From the NCBI RefSeq assembly GCF_000720175.1, contig NZ_JOIX01000118.1, positions 1 through 18,137 on the forward strand: DNA of 18,137 bases. Direction: 5' to 3'. The translations under genes were made by a program, and so were the position numbers. Below, in pieces: positions 1 through 7,600 of this stretch; position 1 is the stretch's first letter, and every line of letters begins with the position of its first letter. The notes beneath the pieces were generated by a model, which saw only the letters and a list, made by a program, of their open reading frames with translations, did not search any database and was not told the DNA's origin. Origin of the DNA: Streptomyces sp. NRRL S-337. Lineage in GTDB: Bacteria; Actinomycetota; Actinomycetes; Streptomycetales; Streptomycetaceae.

Positions 1-649
1 GGGTCGGGGCGGCGGTGGGGGTGCTGGGGGGCGTGGGCGTGTCGGGCGGGGAGGACGGCCGGGCGGAGTGGGAGGGCGAGGGGCCGGCGGGTCCGTGGCC
101 TCCGCCGGGGCCGCCGGAGCCGCCGCTGCTGCCCGCGCCGGGTTCCGGGCCCGAGGGCTGTACCGGGCCGGGGTTCGCACCCTCCTCGGAGGGCTTCGGC
201 TTCGCGGACTTCGACTTCTTGCCCGGTTTCTCGTCGCCGCCGGCCGGGCGGGCCTCGCCGTTGCGGCCCAGTTGCCGCGCTCCGGCGCCGCGCCCGTCGG
301 CGGTCGGTCCACCAGGGCCGGGGTGCCCGCCCTGGCCGTCGTGCCGCGCGGCGCCGCCGGACGGCTTGGGCTGCGCCGGGTCGCTGACGCTCATGCAGCC
401 GGCCAGGGACGCGGCCAGCGCGGTGACGGTCACGGCGGCGACGGCGACCCGGGACAGCGCCCGGCCCGCCGGCGACGGCGGCACGGACGGCCGCGCGGCC
501 GACGACCGGGAGGCGTACGGCTGCGATACGGGCAGCGGCGAGGCGGGCAGCTGCGACGACGGCACCGGTGGCTCCGGTGGCCGCGCCGCCGCGGGGGCGG
601 CGGGCGGCGGTGTCGGGGACGGTGAGGGGCGGTAGGGGCTCGGGCGCAC
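1..649 (-). CDS. Pro-rich putative lipoprotein, partial (3' end outside window)
   Basis: Unrecognised secreted or membrane-anchored protein. The minus frame stays open to the left edge, so only the first 216 residues are visible. A hydrophobic segment ends in a lipobox (LAGC, Cys codon at 397-395), preceded by Arg residues, which is typical of a type II signal peptide that attaches the protein to the outer face of the membrane. After the Cys the chain is low-complexity: Gly/Pro/Ser-rich with a Lys-rich patch (KPGKKSKSAKPKPSEE) and no recognisable enzymatic domain so far. The chosen start is GTG at 649 because GGAGGT lies 6 nt upstream (662-657). This gives an 84-residue Pro/Ala/Ser-rich stretch before the lipobox Cys, which is unusual. 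A start at GTG 484 would give a normal 29-residue signal peptide but has no ribosome binding site. The gene follows the metallopeptidase gene in the same direction. Coding and lipobox are well supported; the start is uncertain and the function unknown. Confidence 0.68.
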   Translation of the reverse strand, partial: MRPSPYRPSPSPTPPPAAPAAARPPEPPVPSSQLPASPLPVSQPYASRSSAARPSVPPSPAGRALSRVAVAAVTVTALAASLAGCMSVSDPAQPKPSGGAARHDGQGGHPGPGGPTADGRGAGARQLGRNGEARPAGGDEKPGKKSKSAKPKPSEEGANPGPVQPSGPEPGAGSSGGSGGPGGGHGPAGPSPSHSARPSSPPDTPTPPSTPTAAPT

Positions 650-767
650 GGCGGGACCTCCGGATCCGGAGCGCAGGGACGGCGGCACGGACGCCCTGCC
701 CAACTCCCGCCCCCCGCTTGAGGACACGCGCCCCGCGCCGCCGATCACGCCGGGGCGCCGCCGCGGC

Positions 768-1118
768 TCAGCCGTAGCCGAGCGAATGCAGCCGGGCGTC
801 GTCGATGCCGAAGTGGTGCGCGATCTCGTGAACGACCGTCACCTCCGCCTCGGCGACCACGTCCTCACGCGTCGCGCACATCCGGAGGGTGGGGCCCCGG
901 TAGATCGTGATCCGGTCCGGCAGCACGCCCGCGTACCACTCACCGCGGTCGGTCAGCGGCGTCCCCTCGTACAGCCCGAGCAGCTCGGGGTCCCCGGCCG
1001 GCGGTTCGTCCTCGACGAAGACCGCCACGTTGTCCATCAGCCGGGTCAGCTCCGGCGGGATCCGGTCCAGGGCCTCGGCGACCAGTTCCTCGAACTCCTC
1101 GCGCGTCATTTCCAGCAC
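768..1118 (-). CDS. zincin-like metallopeptidase family protein
   Basis: Small (116 aa) protein of the zincin-like metallopeptidase family (Zincin_1/PF06262 type), common in actinobacteria and of unknown substrate. The visible signature is HEIAHHFGIDD at residues 97-107. The two His of HExxH would bind zinc and the Glu would be catalytic; the following His and Asp fit the extended zincin motif. The N-terminal half (MTREEFEELVAEALDRIP) is acidic and helical. No signal peptide or membrane segment is seen, so it is probably cytosolic. The chosen start is GTG 1118, with GGAG about 9 nt upstream; ATG 1109, three codons in, is the alternative. The frame is open up to 1229 but the extra residues are Arg/Gly low-complexity. 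It diverges from the metallophosphoesterase gene across about 120 bp and is followed at a short distance by the lipoprotein gene, with which it may be co-transcribed. Family assignment is firm; enzymatic activity is inferred. Confidence 0.88.
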   Translation of the reverse strand: MLEMTREEFEELVAEALDRIPPELTRLMDNVAVFVEDEPPAGDPELLGLYEGTPLTDRGEWYAGVLPDRITIYRGPTLRMCATREDVVAEAEVTVVHEIAHHFGIDDARLHSLGYG

Positions 1119-1238
1119 ACCACCATTCTCCGCCACCTTTCCCCGCCTCCGATCGTCGCCGCCCGCCCGCCGTCCCGCACCACCACCCGAGTCGCCGCAC
1201 CCTGATTGACGGCCGCCCTGCCCGGGCATACGGGGCCA

Positions 1239-2957
1239 ATGGCCCGTGCTGAGCGCTCCCGGACATCGGCCCCCGACCTACCGCGAAACCCCCTGCTCCG
1301 GTGGCTGCCCCGCCCGTTCCGCCCACCGTGGCGTCCGGGCCGGGACCGGCCGCCCGGCGTATCCGCGCCGCCCGGAGCCGTCCGCCGCCCCTCCCGCTTC
1401 CGCCGTACGGAAGCCACCGTCGACCTCCTCGACCCGCCGCGCCCGTTGGCCCGTTCGCTCGGCCTGATAGCCGTGACCGCCCTCGGTTCCTGGCTGGGGC
1501 TGCTCCTCATAGGCACCGTGCACGCCCCGGTCGGCCCGATGGACACCAGCATGGCCCTGCGCCCCTCACTGACCGGCGGGACCCGGATCGACGTCGCGCC
1601 GCTCGGCGACCTGGAGCTGAGCAGCCACTACGCGCCACTGCGGCTCGACGTCGACGTCGACCGGCTGGACCCGGTCCGCTCGCAGGCGCTGGTCGCCCAC
1701 CCCGAACGGTTCGCCGGCCTGCAGGACGAGGTCACCCATGACGTCACCCGCGGCGCCCTCGGCCTGGCGGTGCACTCCTGCCTCGCCGTGGCCGCCGGCG
1801 CCACCGCGCTGGGCCTGGTCGTCTACCGCCGCCCGCGCCGCGCCCTGGCCGCCGGCGGCCTGGCGCTCGCCCTGCTCGGCGCCTCCGCCGGCACCGCGTA
1901 CGCCACCTGGAACCCGGACTCGGTCCTGGAGCCGAAGTTCTCCGGACTGCTGTCCTCGGCCCCGTCCGTGGTCGGCAACGCGCGCAGCATCGTGAGCGAA
2001 TTCGACGTGTACCAGAAGGAGTTGGCGCGGCTGGTCACCAACGTCACCAAGCTCTACGACGCCACCTCGACGCTGCCGGCGTACCAGCCCGACCCCAGCA
2101 CCCTCCGCGTCCTGCACGTCTCCGACATCCACCTGAACCCGGCCAGCTGGCGGATCATCGCCTCGCTGGTGAAGCAGTACCGGATCAACGTGATCGTCGA
2201 CACCGGCGACACCATGGACCACGGCTCGGCCGCCGAGAACCACTTCCTCGACGCGACGTCCACGCTCGGCGCCCCGTACGTGTGGGTGCGCGGCAACCAC
2301 GACTCACGCACCACGCAGAGGTACCTGTCCGGGCGCCGGCACGTCACCGTCCTCGACAACGGCCGGGTGGTCCGGGTCGCCGGGCTGCGGATCGCGGGCA
2401 CCGGCGATCCGCAGTTCACCCCGGACCGCTCGGTCGTGGCGGCCGGGGACGCCGCCGAGCGCGCCGCCGGGGACCGGCTCGCCGACGTGCTGCGCACCGA
2501 GCGGCTGGCCGGGACGCCGGTCGACCTCGCGCTGGCCCACAACCCGGCCGCCGCGGCGCAGACCGACGGGCTGGTCCCGCTGGCACTGGCCGGCCACATC
2601 CACCACCGCGAGAACGCCACGCTGCCCCGGGGCACCCGGCTGATGGTCGAGGGCTCCACGGGTGGCGGCGGACTGCGCGCGGTGCAGAACAAGAAGCCCG
2701 CCCCGGTCCAGGCGTCGGTGCTCTATCTGGACCGCAGGACCAAGCGGCTGCAGGCCTGGGACGAGATCACCCTGGGCGGGCTGGGCCTGTCCCGCGCCGA
2801 GGTCAGCCGCCACCTCCCGCGGGAGAACCAGCCCGGCGCCACGCCGGTGCCGACCCGCTCCGCTCACCCGTCCGGCCCGCCCTCCGGACCGTCGGCCGGC
2901 CGCTCACCGGGGGCTTTTTCGCGGCCGACCAGGACCCCTTCCGGCGGCTCCGGGTAA
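1239..2957 (+). CDS. membrane-anchored calcineurin-like metallophosphoesterase
   Basis: Predicted phosphoesterase of 572 aa with a two-metal active site of the calcineurin-like superfamily. All signature blocks are present: DxH (D296, H298), GDT (D324), GNHD (352-355), AHN (433-435) and GHIHH (452-456). Before the catalytic domain are an Arg/Pro-rich N-terminus of about 70 residues and at least two strongly hydrophobic stretches (near residues 80-100 and 180-230). The enzyme is therefore probably membrane-anchored, with its catalytic domain on one face. The C-terminal ~50 residues are Pro/Ser/Gly-rich and probably disordered. ATG 1239 is preferred; an in-frame TTG at 1206 would add 11 residues. 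The ribosome binding site is weak (CGGGG close to the ATG). The substrate cannot be deduced; nucleotide, phospholipid and protein phosphatases all occur in this superfamily. It stands alone, with the tRNA cluster 80 bp downstream. Confidence 0.9.
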   Translation: MARAERSRTSAPDLPRNPLLRWLPRPFRPPWRPGRDRPPGVSAPPGAVRRPSRFRRTEATVDLLDPPRPLARSLGLIAVTALGSWLGLLLIGTVHAPVGPMDTSMALRPSLTGGTRIDVAPLGDLELSSHYAPLRLDVDVDRLDPVRSQALVAHPERFAGLQDEVTHDVTRGALGLAVHSCLAVAAGATALGLVVYRRPRRALAAGGLALALLGASAGTAYATWNPDSVLEPKFSGLLSSAPSVVGNARSIVSEFDVYQKELARLVTNVTKLYDATSTLPAYQPDPSTLRVLHVSDIHLNPASWRIIASLVKQYRINVIVDTGDTMDHGSAAENHFLDATSTLGAPYVWVRGNHDSRTTQRYLSGRRHVTVLDNGRVVRVAGLRIAGTGDPQFTPDRSVVAAGDAAERAAGDRLADVLRTERLAGTPVDLALAHNPAAAAQTDGLVPLALAGHIHHRENATLPRGTRLMVEGSTGGGGLRAVQNKKPAPVQASVLYLDRRTKRLQAWDEITLGGLGLSRAEVSRHLPRENQPGATPVPTRSAHPSGPPSGPSAGRSPGAFSRPTRTPSGGSG

Positions 2958-2963
2958 ACCGTT

Positions 2964-2993
2964 TTGGCGAACGGTCCTCCCATCCCATATGCT
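2964..2993 (+). promoter_or_regulatory. candidate promoter of the tRNA Glu-Asp-Phe cluster
   Basis: A TTGGCG hexamer (2964-2969) and TATGCT (2988-2993) are separated by 18 bp. Each matches the housekeeping sigma consensus at 4 of 6 positions. The predicted start near position 3000 leaves a leader of about 40 nt before tRNA-Glu, which suits a processed tRNA precursor. The stretch starts only 7 bp after the metallophosphoesterase stop codon and is clearly less GC-rich than its surroundings. This is prediction from sequence only. Confidence 0.5.
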
Positions 2994-3039
2994 TCTCACG
3001 TCCCCGACGGCGCCGGTAACGACGCCAAGGAGGCCACCA

Positions 3040-3112
3040 GCCCTCATCGTCTAGTGGCCCAGGACGCCGCCCTTTCAAGGCGGTAGCACGGGTTCGAATC
3101 CCGTTGGGGGCA
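3040..3112 (+). tRNA. tRNA-Glu (anticodon TTC)
   Basis: A 73-nt cloverleaf. The acceptor arm GCCCTCA pairs with TGGGGGC (one G-U) and is followed by discriminator A. The anticodon arm CCGCC/GGCGG encloses loop CTTTCAA, giving anticodon TTC at 3074-3076, which reads GAA/GAG. The T arm CGGGTTCGAATCCCG is canonical. The 3' CCA is not encoded. It is the first of three closely spaced tRNA genes, probably transcribed together. Confidence 0.97.
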
Positions 3113-3122
3113 CGCAACACCG

Positions 3123-3154
3123 TGTGTGAGAATGGTTCAGGCCGCTTTCACACA
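3123..3154 (+). other. hairpin between tRNA-Glu and tRNA-Asp
   Basis: TGTGTGA (3123-3129) pairs with TCACACA (3148-3154), extended inward by a G-T and an A-T pair, around a 14-nt loop. It sits in the 48-nt spacer between the two tRNAs. It may guide processing of the precursor or attenuate transcription; the sequence does not distinguish these. Confidence 0.45.
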
Positions 3155-3160
3155 ATGCAA

Positions 3161-3235
3161 GGTCCTGTGGAGCAGTTTGGAGTGCTCGCCACCCTGTCAA
3201 GGTGGAGGCCGCGGGTTCAAATCCCGTCAGGACCG
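3161..3235 (+). tRNA. tRNA-Asp (anticodon GTC), copy 1
   Basis: A 75-nt cloverleaf. Acceptor GGTCCTG pairs perfectly with CAGGACC, followed by discriminator G. The anticodon stem CCACC/GGTGG encloses CTGTCAA, giving GTC at 3196-3198. The T arm is GCGGGTTCAAATCCCGT and no CCA is encoded. It is identical base for base to the copy at 8843-8917. Only 4 nt separate it from tRNA-Phe, so the two must be released from one precursor. Confidence 0.98.
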
Positions 3236-3239
3236 CTGC

Positions 3240-3313
3240 GGCTGGGTAGCTCAGTTGGTACGAGCGATCGCCTGAAAAGCGATAGGTCGCCGGTTCGACC
3301 CCGGCCCCAGCCA
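3240..3313 (+). tRNA. tRNA-Phe (anticodon GAA)
   Basis: A 74-nt cloverleaf. Acceptor GGCTGGG pairs with CCCAGCC and discriminator A follows. The anticodon stem ATCGC/GCGAT encloses CTGAAAA, giving GAA at 3274-3276. CCA is not encoded. It is the last tRNA of the cluster and is followed 9 nt later by a strong hairpin. Confidence 0.97.
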
Positions 3314-3322
3314 CACCCTTTG

Positions 3323-3359
3323 GACGAAGGCCCCGGTTCCCCGAACCGGGGCCTTCGTC
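3323..3359 (+). terminator. 17-bp hairpin terminator after the tRNA cluster
   Basis: A perfect inverted repeat: 3323-3339 pairs with 3343-3359 over 17 bp around a CCC loop. There is no U-tract, which is usual for GC-rich actinobacterial terminators. It lies between the tRNA cluster (plus) and the end of the membrane protein gene (minus, stop at 3383), so it could stop transcription from both sides. Confidence 0.8.
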
Positions 3360-3382
3360 GTTCGTCCGGCGGGATGCTCCGC

Positions 3383-4513
3383 TCAGCCGTCCGCCGCAGG
3401 GGCCGTATCGCTCTCGCGGCCGCCGGGGTGGCGGTGGCGCCAGACCCAGAAGACCGTGCAGGAGAGCACCGACCAGGCTGCCAGCACGAGGAACGGGAAG
3501 GCGTGCTGGTGGCCGCCGAAGTAGACCGCGGTGTGCTGGGCGTTGACCGAGGCGCCCGGCGGGAGCCAGCGGCCGATGTGGCCGAGGACGGACGGCAGCA
3601 GCGGCCAGGAGACCGCGCCGCCGGACGAGGGATTGCCCAGCAGCACCATCAGGCCCCAGGTGGGGATCATGGCCCAGCGCCCGATGAGGGTGTTGAACAT
3701 GGTGAAGACCATGCCGGAGGTGAACATGGTCAGCGCCAGGATCAGCCAGGACTCGAAGAACGGCAGCCGCAGGGCGCCAAGCCACCAGTCGACCACCGCC
3801 GCGATGGCGAACGCGCCGAGCAACGCGTAGGCGACCGTGAAGGCGATCCGCTCGGCCGGATCGAGGGCCCGGGCGTGCACGCTGAGCTGGATCGCGCCGA
3901 CGAAGCCGATGATCACCGCGGCCAGGGAGACGTAGAAGAGGGCGAGCCCGCGCGGGTCGCCCTTCTGCAGCGGGGTGATGTCCCGGATGCGGACGTCCAC
4001 GCCGGTCGCCCGGCCGACCGCGGCGCCGGACTCGGCCAGCAGCTGGGCCACCGTGGCGCCCGAGGCACCGGAGACGTCCAGTTCGGCGCCGCGCCCTCGT
4101 GCGCGCAGGATCGCGAACTCCCGCTGCTCGTCGACGGCCGCCCGGGCCGCGCCGTTCGAGGGGTACGCGGTCAGCCGGAGGGTGGCGTTCAGGGCCTTCT
4201 CCATCCCCTCGACGAACGCCCTCACCTGCGGAGCGGCGGGGGAGCCGACCACCGCGGTGGGAATGTGCCGCGGCGCCGGGTTGGCCATGGCGTACGTGTA
4301 CGAGCCGGCGAAGAGGCCGGCGGCCGCGGCGAGGATGAGGACCAGCACGGTGGCCGGGAAGAACGGGGACCTCTTGAAGGCGACCCACTTCTCCTCGCGG
4401 GTCCGCGGCCTGCCGTGGGCGCCGTGCGGGGGCGGGGTGTCCTGGTGGAGCCCCTCCTGGCGGGGGGCGTCGGGTTCGTCCTGGGGGCCGGGGTCGCCGC
4501 GATGACCGGACAT
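3383..4513 (-). CDS. ABC-2/YhgE-like multi-pass membrane protein
   Basis: A 376-aa membrane protein that resembles the YhgE/Pip-like, DUF3533 or ABC-2 permease group in architecture. It has a charged, Pro-rich cytoplasmic N-terminus (1-50), one membrane helix (about 52-74), a soluble external domain of about 110 residues (75-187), and then about five more helices (near 188-210, 224-246, 254-276, 282-298 and 339-358). The conserved-looking stretch GNPSSGG (293-299) followed by LPPG (317-320) is typical of this group. No ATP-binding partner is encoded nearby, so substrate and transport activity are open; it could also be a cell-envelope protein. The ATG at 4513 has no ribosome binding site, but TAGCGT at 4525-4520 lies 6 nt upstream, so the mRNA may be leaderless. 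It diverges from hrpA across 123 bp. Confidence 0.85.
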   Translation of the reverse strand: MSGHRGDPGPQDEPDAPRQEGLHQDTPPPHGAHGRPRTREEKWVAFKRSPFFPATVLVLILAAAAGLFAGSYTYAMANPAPRHIPTAVVGSPAAPQVRAFVEGMEKALNATLRLTAYPSNGAARAAVDEQREFAILRARGRGAELDVSGASGATVAQLLAESGAAVGRATGVDVRIRDITPLQKGDPRGLALFYVSLAAVIIGFVGAIQLSVHARALDPAERIAFTVAYALLGAFAIAAVVDWWLGALRLPFFESWLILALTMFTSGMVFTMFNTLIGRWAMIPTWGLMVLLGNPSSGGAVSWPLLPSVLGHIGRWLPPGASVNAQHTAVYFGGHQHAFPFLVLAAWSVLSCTVFWVWRHRHPGGRESDTAPAADG

Positions 4514-4519
4514 GCGGAC

Positions 4520-4525
4520 ACGCTA
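4520..4525 (-). promoter_or_regulatory. candidate -10 element of the membrane protein gene
   Basis: TAGCGT on the minus strand (4525-4520) leaves 6 nt (GTCCGC) before the ATG at 4513 and no ribosome binding site is present. The layout TTANNNT-N6-ATG is the same as in front of the isomerase-like gene at 17813. Single-element prediction. Confidence 0.35.
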
Positions 4526-4636
4526 AGCCACCGATGTCCGACATTCCCGTATGGGAGGCCGTCCGCGGGCGGGCGCCCGGCCGGGCCGGCAAATGGTTCG
4601 CCAGTCGTTCACCCGAGGTGAGATCCTGGGGGACGT

Positions 4637-7600
4637 ATGTCCAGTCAGCCTGCCTCCGCCCTGCCCGACGGCATCTCCTCCACACCGCCCGGCACCGCTG
4701 CTCCCACCCTCCCCGCGCTGAGCGAACGCCTGCCCGAGCTGATGCTGCGCGACGCGCAGCGGCTGGGGCGCCGGCTCGACGGCGCACGCCGGATCCGTAA
4801 GCCCGAAGCCCGGGCGGCCGTGCTCGCCGAGATCGCCGACGGCATCGACGAGGCCGAGCTGCGGGTCGCCCAGCGGCGCGCCGCGCTCCCGGAGATCACG
4901 TATCCGGAAGAGCTGCCGGTCAGCCAGAAGAAGGACGACATCCTCGCCGCGATCCGCGACCACCAGGTCGTGATCGTGGCCGGTGAGACCGGCTCCGGCA
5001 AGACGACCCAGATCCCGAAGATCTGCCTGGAGCTCGGCCGGGGCGTGCGCGGTCTGATCGGGCACACCCAGCCGCGCCGGATCGCGGCCCGTACAGTCGC
5101 CGAACGCGTCGCGGAGGAGCTGAAGACCCCGCTGGGCGAGGTGGTCGGCTGGAAGGTCCGCTTCACCGACCAGGTCGGCGCCGACACCCTCGTCAAGCTG
5201 ATGACGGACGGCATCCTGCTCGCCGAGATCCAGACCGACCGCGAGCTGCGCCAGTACGACACGATCATCATCGACGAGGCGCACGAGCGCAGCCTCAACA
5301 TCGACTTCATCCTCGGCTATCTGGCGCAGCTGCTCCCCCGCCGCCCCGACCTGAAGGTCGTGATCACCTCCGCGACCATCGACCCGGAGCGGTTCGCGCG
5401 GCACTTCGGCTCGTTCGCCACGGTCGGGACGGCGGACGCCGCCGCGGGCGACGGCGACGCGGCTCCCAGCGCGCCGATCGTCGAGGTGTCCGGCCGTACG
5501 TATCCGGTGGAGGTGCGCTACCGCCCGCTGCTGGAGGAAGGCGGCCAGGACGCCGACCGCGACCAGATCACCGCGATCTGCGACGCGGTGGACGAGCTGC
5601 AGGCCGAAGGGCCGGGCGACATCCTGGTCTTCCTCTCCGGCGAGCGGGAGATCCGCGACACGGCGGACGCGCTCAACAAGAAGCAACTGCCGCACACCGA
5701 GGTGCTGCCGCTGTACGCCCGGCTGTCGCACGCCGAGCAGCACCGCGTCTTCCAGCGCCACACCGGCCGCCGGATCGTGCTGGCCACGAACGTCGCCGAG
5801 ACCTCGCTGACCGTGCCGGGCATCCGGTACGTCATCGACCCGGGCATGGCCCGGATCTCCCGCTACAGCTACCGCACCAAGGTCCAGCGGCTGCCCATCG
5901 AGCCGGTCTCGCAGGCCAGCGCCAACCAGCGCAAGGGCCGCTGCGGCCGGACCAGCGACGGCATCTGCATCCGGCTGTACTCCGAGGACGACTTCCTCTC
6001 GCGCCCCGAGTTCACCGACGCGGAGATCCTCCGGACGAACCTCGCCTCCGTCATCCTGCAGATGACCGCGGCCGGCCTCGGCGACATCGAGAAGTTCCCG
6101 TTCATCGATCCGCCGGACCGCCGCAACATCAAGGACGGCGTGCAGCTCCTCGAAGAGCTCGGCGCGCTCGATCCGAAGCAGAAGGATGCGAAGAAGCGGC
6201 TCACACAGACCGGCCGCAAGCTGTCCCAGCTGCCGGTCGACCCGCGGCTGGCACGGATGGTGCTGGAGGCGGACCGCAACGGCTGCGTCCGCGAGGTCAT
6301 GGTCATCGCGGCCGCGCTGTCCATCCAGGACCCGCGCGAGCGGCCCTCGGACAAGCAGCAGCAGGCCGATCAGCAGCACGCCCGCTTCAAGGACGAGACC
6401 AGCGACTTCCTGGCGTTCCTGAATCTCTGGCGCTATGTGCGCGAGCAGCAGAAGGAGCTGTCCTCGTCGGCCTTCCGCCGGATGTGCCGCAACGAGTTCC
6501 TGAACTACCTGCGGATACGCGAGTGGCAGGACATCTACTCCCAGCTGCGTACGGTCGCCAAGACGATGGGGATCCATCTGAGCGAGGAGGACGCGGCACC
6601 GGACCGCATCCACACCTCCCTCCTCGCCGGTTTGCTTTCGCACATCGGACTGAAGAACGCAGGGCTGGAGGGCGGGAAGGAGGGGGCGGCCAAGAACGAG
6701 TACCTCGGCGCCCGGAGCGCCAAGTTCGCGGTCTTCCCCGGCTCCGCGCTCTTCAAGAAGCCCCCGCGCTGGGTGATGTCCGCCGAGCTGGTCGAGACCT
6801 CCCGGCTGTGGGCGCGGGTGAACGCGAAGGTCGAGCCGGAGTGGATCGAGCCGCTCGCCCAGCACCTGGTCAAGCGCACGTACAGCGAGCCGCACTGGGA
6901 ACAGAAGATGGCCGCGGTGATGGCGTACGAGCGGGTCACGCTCTACGGCGTACCGATCGTCGCCCAGCGCAAGGTCAACTACGGCCGGATCGATCCGGAG
7001 ACCTCGCGCGAGCTGTTCATCCGCAATGCCCTGGTGGAAGGCGATTGGCGCACCCACCACCAGTTCTTCCATGACAACCGCAAACTCCTCGGTGAGGTCG
7101 AGGAGTTGGAGCACCGCGCCCGGCGCCGCGACATCCTCGTGGACGACGAGACGCTCTTCGACTTCTACGACCGGCGGATCCCCGACCACGTCGTCTCCGG
7201 CGCCCACTTCGACTCCTGGTGGAAGACCAAACGCCGGGACGAGCCGGAGCTGCTGAACTTCGAGCACTCGATGCTCATCAACGAGTCCGCCGAGGCCGTC
7301 ACGAAGGACGACTACCCGGATTCCTGGCGGCAGGGAAAGCTGAAGTTCAAGGTCACGTACCAGTTCGAGCCGGGCGCGGACGCGGACGGCGTGACCGTCC
7401 ACATCCCGCTGCAGGTCCTCAACCAGGTCTCCTCCGAGGGCTTCGACTGGCAGATCCCGGGCCTGCGCGAGCAACTGGTGACGGAGCTGATCCGGTCGCT
7501 GCCCAAGCCGATCCGGCGCAACTACGTACCGGCACCGAACTTCGCGGCCCGCTTCCTGGACTCGGCGGTCCCGCTGCAGGGCTTGCTGACGGCCTCGCTG

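Noticed and set aside
15..635. 206- and 185-codon plus-strand frames at the left edge
   Set aside because: Both are Gly/Pro/Arg low-complexity shadows of the minus-strand lipoprotein gene, which has a lipobox and GGAGGT.
3075..4787. Long frames on both strands running through the tRNA cluster and the membrane protein gene
   Set aside because: They cross tRNAs and the terminator. The 376-aa minus-strand frame is the only one with proper membrane helices and family-like segments.
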